Source: Ancylobacter koreensis (GTDB taxonomy: Bacteria; Pseudomonadota; Alphaproteobacteria; Rhizobiales; Xanthobacteraceae). Taken from it: 64,000 bases of DNA. Of the stretch, positions 37,327-45,721 are shown piece after piece. Under the pieces are notes generated by a model. The model did not search any database and was not told the origin of the DNA. It worked only from the letters and a program-made list of their open reading frames with translations. The DNA lies in the NCBI RefSeq assembly GCF_023016525.1, contig NZ_JALKCG010000002.1, forward strand, positions 438,001 through 502,000, in the 5' to 3' direction. Position 1 is the stretch's first letter, and every line of letters begins with the position of its first letter. Made by a program: the position numbers and the translations under genes.

Positions 37327-38364
37327 TCACGCCGCCTTGGCGGACTTCGGCTGGATCAGCTTGCGGTTCACCAGCACTTCGGCGATCTGCACCGCGTTCA
37401 GCGCCGCGCCCTTGCGCAGATTGTCCGACACGCACCAGAAGGACAGGCCGTTCTCCACCGTCGCGTCCTCGCGGATGCGGGAGATGTAGGTGGCGTCCTC
37501 GCCGGCGGCCTCGTAGGGCGTGATGTAGCCGCCCGGCTCGCGCTTATCCACCACCAGCACGCCCGGCGCGTTGCGCAGGACCTCGGTGGCCTCCTCGGCG
37601 GTGATCGGGTTCTCGAACTCGACGTTCACCGCCTCGGAATGGGAGATAAACACCGGCACGCGCACGGCGGTGCAGGTGAGCTTGATCTTCGGGTCGAGAA
37701 TCTTCTTCGTCTCGGCCATCACTTTCCACTCTTCCTTCGTGTAGCCGTCTTCCATGAAGACGTCGATGTGAGGAATGACGTTGAAGGCGATGCGCTTGGG
37801 GAACTTCTTGGCTTCCACCGGGTCCGACACGAAGACGGCGCGGGTCTGGGCGAACAGCTCGTCCATGGCGTCCTTGCCGGCGCCCGAGACCGACTGGTAG
37901 GTCGCCACCACGACGCGCTTGATCGTCGCCTTGTCGTGCAGCGGCTTGAGGGCCACGACGAGCTGGGCGGTCGAGCAGTTCGGGTTGGCGATGATGTTCT
38001 TCTTGGTGAAGCCCTTCACCGCGTCGGCGTTCACTTCCGGCACGATCAGCGGCACGTCGGAATCGTAGCGCCACGCCGAGGAATTATCGATCACCACGCA
38101 GCCCTGACGGCCGATCCTGGGCGACCATTCCTTGGAAATCTCGCCGCCGGCCGACATGAGACAGATGTCGGTGTCCGAGAAATCGTAGTTTTCCAGGGCT
38201 TTGACCTTGAGCGTGCGGTCGCCGAACGAGACCTCCGTCCCGACCGAACGGCGGGAGGCAAGCGCGACCACCTCGTCGGCGGGAAACCCGCGCTCGGAGA
38301 GGATGTCGAGCATTTCGCGGCCCACATTGCCCGTGGCACCGACGATGGCGACCTTGTAGCCCAT
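37327..38364 (-). CDS. asd: Aspartate-semialdehyde dehydrogenase
   Basis: Makes aspartate semialdehyde for lysine, threonine, methionine and diaminopimelate synthesis. The 345-residue protein has the NADP motif GATGNVG and catalytic C130 in NPNCSTAQ. The ATG at 38364 has AGGAGA six bases upstream, which decides over the ATG at 38370. It is monocistronic here, bounded by a terminator and by the divergent toxin-antitoxin pair. Confidence 0.97.
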   Translation of the reverse strand: MGYKVAIVGATGNVGREMLDILSERGFPADEVVALASRRSVGTEVSFGDRTLKVKALENYDFSDTDICLMSAGGEISKEWSPRIGRQGCVVIDNSSAWRYDSDVPLIVPEVNADAVKGFTKKNIIANPNCSTAQLVVALKPLHDKATIKRVVVATYQSVSGAGKDAMDELFAQTRAVFVSDPVEAKKFPKRIAFNVIPHIDVFMEDGYTKEEWKVMAETKKILDPKIKLTCTAVRVPVFISHSEAVNVEFENPITAEEATEVLRNAPGVLVVDKREPGGYITPYEAAGEDATYISRIREDATVENGLSFWCVSDNLRKGAALNAVQIAEVLVNRKLIQPKSAKAA

Positions 38365-38473
38365 GATCATTCTCCTGAAAGTCCTGCCATTCACAGGCTC
38401 GGACGAGCGCGGGCTTTTACGCGATAAGGCGCGCGAGGGCAATGCGGGGGAACATTGGAACTGCCCTGCGCCC

Positions 38474-38511
38474 TTGACCCTGCTCCCAGCCGTCCTATGT
38501 TACATGTAACA
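38474..38511 (+). promoter_or_regulatory. Promoter and palindromic operator of the toxin-antitoxin pair
   Basis: A good promoter (-35 TTGACC at 38474-38479, spacer 16, -10 TATGTT at 38496-38501) overlaps a perfect 14-base palindrome TGTTACATGTAACA (38498-38511), 13 bases before the antitoxin ATG. This is the usual layout of an autoregulated toxin-antitoxin operon. Confidence 0.7.
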
Positions 38512-38524
38512 ATTGAGATGAGGC

Positions 38525-38776
38525 ATGGCCGCGAAAGGGCAGGGTATGGCGACTTCCGTTCGACAGCGCGTTCAGCGCCGCCGCGACACGCTGCGCGCCG
38601 CCGGGCTGCGGCCGGTGCAGATCTGGATTCCCGATACCCGACGGCCAGGTTTTGCGGAGGAGTGCCGTCGTCAGGCCAGCGTCGTTGCGGCCGCCGATGC
38701 GTCCGACAGGGATTTGCAGTCCTTTATGGACGCGGCGTGGGACGATCTGTTCGGGCCCGACAATGAGGCGCGGTGA
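38525..38776 (+). CDS. MazE-like antitoxin (DUF3018 family)
   Basis: An 83-residue protein of the DUF3018/antitoxin MazE group. The N-terminal segment VRQRVQRRRDTLRAAGLRPVQI is likely the DNA-binding part, and the C-terminal acidic part (DRDLQSFMDAAWDDLFG) would cover the toxin. Its stop overlaps the toxin by 14 bases. An ATG at 38546 is another possible start. It should repress its own promoter with the toxin as co-repressor. Confidence 0.88.
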   Translation: MAAKGQGMATSVRQRVQRRRDTLRAAGLRPVQIWIPDTRRPGFAEECRRQASVVAAADASDRDLQSFMDAAWDDLFGPDNEAR

Positions 38777-39086
38777 TCTTGTCGCGGTGTCCCTGCCGGG
38801 AGACTTCGGCAAGCCGCGACCGGGGCTGATCGTTCAGGCCGACGAGTTTGCCGATATCGCCAGCGTGACGGTGCTTCCGCTGTCATCGCTGCTGACAGAT
38901 GCGCCGCTGGTCCGCCTCACAGTGCAGCCAACCTCGCTGAACGGGCTGCGCGAACCCTCCCAAGTCATGATCGACAAGGCGATGACTGTTCGTTGCGAGA
39001 AGGTCGGTCAACCGTTCGGCCGGCTCGAAGACGAGGCGATGCTGGCAGTCAACCGTTCGCTAGCGCTGTTTATCGGCTTCGGCTGA
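38763..39086 (+). CDS. PemK/MazF-type toxin endoribonuclease
   Basis: A 107-residue toxin of the MazF/PemK family, which cuts mRNA in a sequence-specific way. The N-terminal RRGDLVAVSLPGDFGKPRPGLIVQ is the family signature, and SQVMIDKAMTVRCEKVGQPFGRL the second conserved region. It overlaps the antitoxin gene, so they are co-translated. It appears intact. The cleavage site is unknown. Confidence 0.92.
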   Translation: MRRGDLVAVSLPGDFGKPRPGLIVQADEFADIASVTVLPLSSLLTDAPLVRLTVQPTSLNGLREPSQVMIDKAMTVRCEKVGQPFGRLEDEAMLAVNRSLALFIGFG

Positions 39087-39093
39087 TATCAAA

Positions 39094-40416
39094 TCACTCC
39101 GCCGCATCCACACCGGCCGCCGGCGCCGGCGCTCCGCCCACCCCGAACCGCCGCGCGACATAGTCCTCGACGATCTTCTTGAAATCGTCGCGCAGACTGG
39201 GGCCGCGCAGGGTCATCGCCTTCTTGCCGTCGAGATAGACCGGCGCGGTGGGAAACTCGCCGGTGCCGGGCAGCGAGATGCCGATGTCGGCGTGCTTCGA
39301 CTCGCCCGGCCCGTTCACGATGCAGCCCATCACAGCGACGTTGAGCGTCTCGACGCCGGGATAGCGCTTCTTCCACTCGGGCATGGAGGTGCGAATGAAG
39401 TCCTGCACCTCGAAGGCGAGCTCCTGGAAGGTGGTGGAGGTGGTGCGCCCGCAGCCGGGGCAGGCGGCGACCAGCGGCACGAAGGTGCGCAGGCCCATGG
39501 TCTGCAGCATCTCCTGCGCCACCGTGACTTCGCGGGTGCGGTCGCCATTCGGCTCGGGGGTGAGCGAGACGCGGATGGTGTCGCCGATGCCCTGCTGGAG
39601 CAGCACGCCCATGGCGGTGGACGAGGCGACGATGCCCTTCGAGCCCATGCCGGCTTCGGTCAGGCCCAGATGCAGCGCGTAGTCGGCGCGGCGGGCCAGC
39701 TCGGCATAGACGGTGATCAGGTCCTGCACCGCCGAGACCTTGGCGGAGAGGATGATCTTGTCGCGCGGCAGGCCGATCTCCTCGGCCAGCGCCGCCGAGA
39801 GCAGGGCCGAGCGCACCAGCGCCTCGCGCGTCACCGAGCGGGCGTCGGCGGGGCGCGGCAGGGCGGCGTTCTCATCCATCAGCCGGGTGAGCAACTCGTC
39901 GTCGAGCGAGCCCCAGTTGGCGCCGATGCGCACCGGCTTGCCGTGGCGGATGGCGGCCTCGACGATGGTGGTGAAATGGCGGTCGCGCTTCTGGCCGAAG
40001 CCCACATTGCCGGGATTGATACGGTATTTGTCGAGCGCTGCCGCGCAGTCCGGGTATTTCGTCAGCAGCAGGTGGCCGTTGTAGTGGAAGTCGCCGACGA
40101 TGGGAGTATCGAGCCCCATCTTCGCCAGCCGCTCCTTGATCGCGGGCACCGCAAGGGCGGATTCCTCGCGATCGACCGTGATGCGCACGATCTCCGAGCC
40201 AGCGCGGGCGAGCTGGGCGATCTGCCGCGCGGTCGCCTCGGCGTCGGCAGTGTCGGTGTTGGTCATCGACTGCACGACGACCGGGGTGCCGCCGCCGACG
40301 ATGACGGAGCCGACCCTGACGGCGACGGTCAGCCGGCGCGGCGCGGGGCCGGCGGCCTCCAGCTCGGGCGCGACGATGGGGGCGGGGGCGGAAACGTCCG
40401 GGGCGGAAAGGTCCAT
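39094..40416 (-). CDS. ispG: 4-hydroxy-3-methylbut-2-enyl diphosphate synthase IspG
   Basis: Iron-sulfur enzyme of the MEP isoprenoid pathway. The 440-residue protein is of the shorter bacterial type. The cluster cysteines are in ACPGCGRT and [15 protein letters not shown]-barrel part: [24 protein letters not shown] onwards. The ATG at 40416 is chosen over a GTG three codons earlier. It converges with the toxin gene at a 7-base gap. Confidence 0.97.
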   Translation of the reverse strand: MDLSAPDVSAPAPIVAPELEAAGPAPRRLTVAVRVGSVIVGGGTPVVVQSMTNTDTADAEATARQIAQLARAGSEIVRITVDREESALAVPAIKERLAKMGLDTPIVGDFHYNGHLLLTKYPDCAAALDKYRINPGNVGFGQKRDRHFTTIVEAAIRHGKPVRIGANWGSLDDELLTRLMDENAALPRPADARSVTREALVRSALLSAALAEEIGLPRDKIILSAKVSAVQDLITVYAELARRADYALHLGLTEAGMGSKGIVASSTAMGVLLQQGIGDTIRVSLTPEPNGDRTREVTVAQEMLQTMGLRTFVPLVAACPGCGRTTSTTFQELAFEVQDFIRTSMPEWKKRYPGVETLNVAVMGCIVNGPGESKHADIGISLPGTGEFPTAPVYLDGKKAMTLRGPSLRDDFKKIVEDYVARRFGVGGAPAPAAGVDAAE

Positions 40417-40516
40417 GGCGATCACAGTCCGGCGGCGAGGGGAGGCGGGCGGCCGGTCCGGTCCGCGTTCGGCTCGGTGCGGGCTTGAAAGGGGTTAAGC
40501 CGGTGCCGGGCCGGCG

Positions 40517-41068
40517 TCAACGGGCCGGCACCGGAGCGGCGGCTCGCGCGGGCTCCGCCGCCTGCGCCGCCCGGCATTTCGCGCAGGTGCCGGCGATCTC
40601 GATCACCGGCGTGCGCGGGGTGAAGCCGGCGGCGCGCGTCGCCCAGGCGAGGTCGCGGCCGATGGCGTGCGAGGCGACTTCGTCGGTCAGTCCGCAGCCC
40701 TCGCAGATCAGGAACACGATCACGTCATCGCCGGCATGGTCGCGCCCGCAGGCGATGTAGGCGTTGCGGCTCTCGATGCGGTGGGCGAGGCCTTCCGAGA
40801 CAAGGAAGTCGAGCGCGCGATAGACCGACATCGGCGGCGGCTTGTCGCCGGAGCTGCCGAGGCGCTCCACCAGCTCATAGGCACCCAGCGGCACGTGGCT
40901 GTCGGCAAGCCCTTCCAGCACGCGCCGGCGCAGCGGGGTCAGCCGCGCGCCGCGCTCGCCGCAGGACGCTTCCGCCCGCGCCAGCGCACCCGCGACGCAG
41001 GCACTGTGGTCGTGGTCGTGAACCCGACCGTGAGCTTGGTCGCTGTCGTGGCTGTGCCCGGCTGTCAT
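40517..41068 (-). CDS. zur: Fur-family regulator, probable Zur
   Basis: A 183-residue ferric-uptake-family repressor. The winged-helix half (about 35-100) reads RLTPLRRRVLEGL and PPPMSVYRALDFLVSEGLAHR, and the dimer half has two CxxC pairs (C122/C125, C162/C165) for structural zinc. The zinc regulator subgroup is supported by ICEGCGLTDEV and by zinc genes 12-15 kb away. The N-terminus adds a His/Asp-rich tail (HSHDSDQAHGRVHDHDH), unusual for the family. It diverges from bdhA. Confidence 0.88.
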   Translation of the reverse strand: MTAGHSHDSDQAHGRVHDHDHSACVAGALARAEASCGERGARLTPLRRRVLEGLADSHVPLGAYELVERLGSSGDKPPPMSVYRALDFLVSEGLAHRIESRNAYIACGRDHAGDDVIVFLICEGCGLTDEVASHAIGRDLAWATRAAGFTPRTPVIEIAGTCAKCRAAQAAEPARAAAPVPAR

Positions 41069-41253
41069 GGCGCCATCTTAACCCGAGGCGTAAGGATGGG
41101 GAAACCGCCCGGACGCTTCCGTGTGCGGTGCAGCGATAAGTGCTTTGCACGACATAACGGCGTGCTAGCCTAGCCTATGTGGGAAGTCGAACGGCACGGC
41201 GCGAGGCCCGCACGGGGGCGCCGGGCACCATCTCAGTCGCAGGAGCCTCCTCG

Positions 41254-42033
41254 ATGCCTAAGGGAAAGAACGCCGTCATCACCGGTTCGACCAGCGGAAT
41301 CGGCCTCGCCATCGCGCGCGGCCTGGCGGCCGACGGCACCAATGTCACGCTGAACGGCTTCGGCGACGCCGCCGCCATCGAGAAGGAGCGTGCGGCCATC
41401 GAGAGCGAATTCGGCGTGAAGGCGATCTATGTCGCCGCAGACCTCACCAAGGCGGCCGACAATGCCGCGCTGATCAAGACTGCCGAGGAGCAGCTCGGTT
41501 CGGTCGACATCCTCGTCAACAATGCCGGCGTGCAGTTCGTCTCGCCGATCGAGGATTTCCCGGACGAGAAATGGGACCTCATCATCGCGTTGAATCTCTC
41601 CGCCGCCTTCCACGCCACCAAGGCCGCCGTGCCGGGCATGAAGGCGCGCAAATGGGGCCGCATCATCAACACCGCCTCGGCGCATGCGCTGGTCGCCTCG
41701 CCCTTCAAGTCGGCCTATGTCGCCGCCAAGCACGGCATTGCCGGCCTGACCAAGACGGTGGCGCTGGAGACGGCGACCTTCGGCATCACCTGCAACGCCA
41801 TCTGCCCCGGCTATGTCTGGACGCCGCTCGTCGAGAAGCAGATTCCCGACACCGCCAAGGCGCGCGGCATCTCCGAGGACGAGGTGAAGGATTTCCTGCT
41901 GGCGGAGCAGCCGACCAAGCAGTTCGTCACCGTCGAGCAGGTGGCGGCGCTCGCCGTGTTCCTCGCCGGCGAGACGCAGAGCTCGATCACCGGCGCCCTG
42001 CACCAGATCGATGGCGGCTGGGTCGCCCAGTAA
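41254..42033 (+). CDS. bdhA: 3-hydroxybutyrate dehydrogenase
   Basis: Oxidises D-3-hydroxybutyrate to acetoacetate with NAD, for use of polyhydroxybutyrate. The 259-residue SDR protein has GSTSGIG at 11-17, NNAG at 89-92 and the catalytic S142, Y155, K159; the HALVASPFKSAYVAAKHG stretch is typical of the family. The start at 41254 is preferred to an upstream opening at 41179 because an AGGAG site and homology lie there. It is followed 34 bases later by the patatin gene. Confidence 0.95.
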   Translation: MPKGKNAVITGSTSGIGLAIARGLAADGTNVTLNGFGDAAAIEKERAAIESEFGVKAIYVAADLTKAADNAALIKTAEEQLGSVDILVNNAGVQFVSPIEDFPDEKWDLIIALNLSAAFHATKAAVPGMKARKWGRIINTASAHALVASPFKSAYVAAKHGIAGLTKTVALETATFGITCNAICPGYVWTPLVEKQIPDTAKARGISEDEVKDFLLAEQPTKQFVTVEQVAALAVFLAGETQSSITGALHQIDGGWVAQ

Positions 42034-42067
42034 GCCCGCAGCCCGTGTAGAGTTCCGGAGGCGCCGA

Positions 42068-43558
42068 GTGGCCGAGACCCCGAAGAAGCCGGCGCGGCGC
42101 CCCCGCGCCAAGACGAACGAGACCACGACCAGCGAGACCACGACGCGCGCGACGCCGGCGGCGGAGAGTTCCGCGCTGGCGGCCGACGTCGCGCCGAAGC
42201 CCGCGCCGGCCGCCGAACCGGCCGAAACGAGCAAGGCCGCAAAGCCGGCGCCGGCCGGAAAGGCTCCGGCCCGCACGGCGTCGGCGAAAGTTGCGCCGGC
42301 CGGGGAAGCGTCCGCCAAGGCAACGTCCGCCAAGGCGGCTTCCACCAAGGCAACGGCTTCCACCAAGGCCGCGTCGGCCAAGCCTTCCGCCGAGCCGGTT
42401 TCGGCGTCGGATGAGGCGAAGGCGGAAGCGGCGGCCGGCGCGCTCGCCACGCCCACCGGCACCGCGGAGGTCAAGCGCGAGGTGCATCCCGAGCCGCCGC
42501 ATGCGGGCGCCAAGGCGTCGGGGCCGGTTCTCAAGCCGCTGAACCTTGCCCTCCAGGGCGGCGGCGCGCATGGCGCCTTCACCTGGGGCGTGCTTGACCG
42601 GCTGCTGGAAGACGGCCGCATCGCCATCGAAGGCATTTCCGGCACCAGCGCCGGGGCGATGAACGCGGCGGTGCTGGCCACGGGGCTGGCGCGCGGCGGC
42701 AACGAGGGCGGGCGCGAGGCGTTGAACCGCTACTGGCGCGCCGTCTCCAAGGACGGGCGCACCAGCCCGCTCCAGCGCACGCTGCTCGACCGGCTGCTCG
42801 GCAACTGGTCGCTCAACGCCAATCCGAGCTACATCGCCTTCGACATGATGAGCCGGTTCCTGTCGCCCTACGACTTCAACCCGCTCAACATCAATCCGCT
42901 GATGGAGCTGATCGAGGAGCATGTCGACTTCGAGGCGCTGCAGTCCTGCCGCCACGTCCATGTCTTCATTTCGGCCACCAACGTGCACACCGGCAAGGCG
43001 CGCGTCTTCGCCAAGCACGAACTGACCGCGCAGGCGATCATGGCTTCGGCCTGCCTGCCCTTCATGTTCCAGGCGGTGGAGATCGACGGCGTGCCCTACT
43101 GGGACGGCGGCTATATGGGCAACCCCGCGCTGTACCCGTTCTACAACGCGGTGAAGACCGACGACATCCTGCTGGTGCAGATCAACCCCATCATCCGTCG
43201 CGAGACGCCGAAGACGGCGCGCGACATCAACAACCGGATGAACGAGATCACCTTCAACGCCTCGCTGCTGGCGCAGCTGCGCGCCGCCGAATTCGTCACG
43301 CGCCTGCTCAGGCACGGCAGCCTGAAGAAGAAGGGCGACGGGATCGACGGCTATCGCGACCTGCGCCTGCACCGCATCGACGGCGCCGACAAGCTGATCG
43401 CGCTCGATTCCTCGACCAAGATGAACGCGGAGTGGGAGTTCCTGCTCTATCTCCACGCCATCGGCCGCGAGGCGGCGCAGAGCTTCCTCGACACGCATTT
43501 CGATTCCATCGGCGTGCGCTCGACGCTCGACGTGCACGAGGAACTGAGCCGGGGCTGA
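42068..43558 (+). CDS. Patatin-like phospholipase/esterase with long Ala-rich tail
   Basis: A 496-residue protein. Residues about 155-490 form a patatin domain: GGGAHGA oxyanion loop (164-170), nucleophile S194 in GTSAG and D346 of the DGG dyad in YWDGGYMGN. Residues 1-150 are Ala/Lys/Pro/Thr-rich with SAKAT/STKAT-like repeats. The gene starts at a GTG (42068) with GGAGG seven bases upstream. Pairing with bdhA is common in Rhizobiales, so a role in lipid or polyhydroxybutyrate granule turnover is suggested but not shown. Confidence 0.88.
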   Translation: MAETPKKPARRPRAKTNETTTSETTTRATPAAESSALAADVAPKPAPAAEPAETSKAAKPAPAGKAPARTASAKVAPAGEASAKATSAKAASTKATASTKAASAKPSAEPVSASDEAKAEAAAGALATPTGTAEVKREVHPEPPHAGAKASGPVLKPLNLALQGGGAHGAFTWGVLDRLLEDGRIAIEGISGTSAGAMNAAVLATGLARGGNEGGREALNRYWRAVSKDGRTSPLQRTLLDRLLGNWSLNANPSYIAFDMMSRFLSPYDFNPLNINPLMELIEEHVDFEALQSCRHVHVFISATNVHTGKARVFAKHELTAQAIMASACLPFMFQAVEIDGVPYWDGGYMGNPALYPFYNAVKTDDILLVQINPIIRRETPKTARDINNRMNEITFNASLLAQLRAAEFVTRLLRHGSLKKKGDGIDGYRDLRLHRIDGADKLIALDSSTKMNAEWEFLLYLHAIGREAAQSFLDTHFDSIGVRSTLDVHEELSRG

Positions 43559-43593
43559 GCGCGGTCGGCGCGCGGCCGGCTCCTGTAACGCCG

Positions 43594-43790
43594 TCATGGC
43601 CGGGCTTGACCCGGACATCCACGTCTTCGGCCGGGCGCGGGCGGCACGTCGTGGATCCCCGGATCAAGTCCGGGGATGACGGCGGCGGGTGTCAACTGTC
43701 ATCCCGGATGGCCGGCACGGCCGATCCGGGATCGCGCCCGGAATGGAGAGCGATCCCGGCTCTGCGCTTCGCTCCGGCCGGGATGACAAG
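43594..43790. repeat. Cluster of REP-like elements before the RluA-family gene
   Basis: Three linked palindromic parts: gtcatggccgggcttgacccgg..., gtggatccccggatcaagtccggggatgac, and a gtcatcccgg...ccgggatgac element ending at 43784. All match the REP-like family of this window. No gene is present in the 297-base gap. Confidence 0.8.
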
Positions 43791-43855
43791 GCGGATGGCG
43801 GCCTCTTTCGCGCTCACCCTCGACCTTGCCGCCGCTTTATGCTGTGACGGCGGGC

Positions 43856-44617
43856 ATGGACGCTTCTCCCGCCGCCCCCGCCCCCTTCGACATCGCCGCG
43901 CGCGTGCTGCACCGCGACGGCATGATGCTCATCATCGACAAGCCGGCGGGCCTTGCCGTGCACAAGGGGCCGAAGGGCGGCGAGACGCTGGCGGACCATC
44001 TCGACGCGCTGCGCTTCGGCCTGCCGGCGGCGCCGGAGCTGGCGCACCGGCTCGACAAGGACACGTCCGGCTGCCTCGTGCTCGGCCGCCATCGCAAGGC
44101 GCTCGCCGATCTCGGCCGGGCCTTCGCCGACGGCACGGTCGGCAAGACCTATATCGCGGTGGTGCGCGGCGTGCCGGGCGCGGCGCGCGGGCGCATCGAG
44201 CTGAAGCTGTCCAAGCGCTCGCCGACGCGCGGCTGGTGGATGGCGGTCGATCCGCGCGGGCAGGAGGCGATCAGCGAGTGGGAGAAGATCGCCGAGGGCG
44301 AGGGCTTCGCCGTGCTGGCGCTCTCCCCGCTCACCGGGCGTACGCATCAGCTCCGCGTGCATCTCGACGCCATCGGCCATCCCATCCTCGGCGACAGCAT
44401 CTATGGCGGCGCCTCGCGCCTGCCGGGCGGGCCGATCCTGCACCTGCATTCGCGCCGGGTGACGATTCCGCAGAAAAAGGGGCACGCGCCGGTCGATGCG
44501 CGCGCACCGCTGCCCCCGCACATGCGCGCCACGCTGGAGCGTGCCGGGCTCGACCCGGCGGCGCTGGAGGCGCGGGCGGACGCCGCGATCTTCACACCAC
44601 GTGCAGGTTCGGCCTGA
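43856..44617 (+). CDS. RluA-family pseudouridine synthase
   Basis: Isomerises uridine to pseudouridine in rRNA or tRNA. The 253-residue protein lacks an S4 domain and has catalytic D67 in HRLDKDTSG, with LSPLTGRTHQLRVHLDAIGHPILGD as the later conserved motif. This size fits the RluA/TruC-type single-domain enzymes; the target base is unknown. Its 3' end overlaps glk by 26 bases on the opposite strand. Upstream start codons have no homology. Confidence 0.9.
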   Translation: MDASPAAPAPFDIAARVLHRDGMMLIIDKPAGLAVHKGPKGGETLADHLDALRFGLPAAPELAHRLDKDTSGCLVLGRHRKALADLGRAFADGTVGKTYIAVVRGVPGAARGRIELKLSKRSPTRGWWMAVDPRGQEAISEWEKIAEGEGFAVLALSPLTGRTHQLRVHLDAIGHPILGDSIYGGASRLPGGPILHLHSRRVTIPQKKGHAPVDARAPLPPHMRATLERAGLDPAALEARADAAIFTPRAGSA

Positions 44618-45563
44618 GGGTTTTGGCCATCCGCCCGCCGAGCTGGCCGCAGCCGATCAGGCCGGGCGTGGCGTGCATGATGATGTGAACCGGTGTCTCG
44701 ATCAGCCGCGGCTGGTGCGGCGGGTGCTCCTCGAAGGCCTCGCGGAACGGCGAACCGTTGAAGAACGGCGCCAGCCCGGCCGAGACGCCGCCGCCGAGAA
44801 AGACGCCGCCGCGCGCGTTGAAGATCAGCGCGAGGTCGCCGGCGATGCGGCCGAACAGGCGCAGGAACATGTCGCAGCTCGCCCGCGCCGCGCTTTCCCC
44901 GCGCGTCGCGGCGGCGATCACGTCCTCGGGCGAGAGCGCCGTGCCGGAGAGGATCGTGTGGATGCGCCCGAGCCCCGAGCCGGAGAGCGCGTGCTCGACC
45001 ACAACGGGGCCGGTCTCTTCCTGCATGTGGGCGACGACGCGCGCCTCTTCCGCCGTGGTGGCGCCGAGGCGCGCGCGCCCGCCCTCGCCGGTGACGACGA
45101 GGCGCTGGCGCCCGGCGCTGATCAGCCCCGCCACGCCGAAGCCCGTGCCCGGCCCGCAGATGAGGAGCGGCGCCCCCGGCATCGCCGTGCCGCCGCCGAC
45201 CGCGACGAGATCGGGCGCGCCGAGCGCCGGCACGCCATGGGCCAGCGCCTCGAAATCGTTCACAGCGGCGAATTTCTGCCAGCCGAAATGCCGGCGCATG
45301 TCGCGCTTGGAGAAGGACCAGTCGCGGTTGGTGAGCTTGACCACCTCGCCATCGGCCGGTCCCGCAACGGCGAGCACCGCGCCGCCCACCGTGGCGCGCG
45401 CGGCGTCCCCGCGCTGGTCGAGATCGGCCGCGATCATCTCCTTGAAGCCGGCGAAATCATTGTTGCGGTGGATCTGGATGTCGCGCGGGGCGCCGTCGGT
45501 GCCGACGAGCGCGAGGCGGGAGGAGGTTCCGCCGATATCGGCGATGAGAATGAGATGCGGCAT
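44592..45563 (-). CDS. glk: Glucokinase
   Basis: Phosphorylates glucose with ATP. The 323-residue protein is of the proteobacterial Glk type: LIADIGGTSSRLALVG (phosphate 1), the sugar-contact NDFEALAHG, GPGTGFGVA, and HALSGSGLGRI, with FLGGGVSAGL near the C-terminus. The ATG at 45563 is the best fit. Its stop region overlaps the converging RluA-family gene by 26 bases. Confidence 0.95.
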   Translation of the reverse strand: MPHLILIADIGGTSSRLALVGTDGAPRDIQIHRNNDFAGFKEMIAADLDQRGDAARATVGGAVLAVAGPADGEVVKLTNRDWSFSKRDMRRHFGWQKFAAVNDFEALAHGVPALGAPDLVAVGGGTAMPGAPLLICGPGTGFGVAGLISAGRQRLVVTGEGGRARLGATTAEEARVVAHMQEETGPVVVEHALSGSGLGRIHTILSGTALSPEDVIAAATRGESAARASCDMFLRLFGRIAGDLALIFNARGGVFLGGGVSAGLAPFFNGSPFREAFEEHPPHQPRLIETPVHIIMHATPGLIGCGQLGGRMAKTLRPNLHVV

Positions 45564-45721
45564 GATCCAGTCGCTGCGGGCAAGGGGCAATAGGAGGGCG
45601 GCGAAGCACCCGATAGCAGCCGATCCGCCCCGCTTCCACAAGTCCCGCGCGGCCGTTTCGGTTCGATGCCCCGCGCGGCTGGCTGTTGCCTTCGCCCTCC
45701 GGCGGGCCTATCGGCTTGGCG

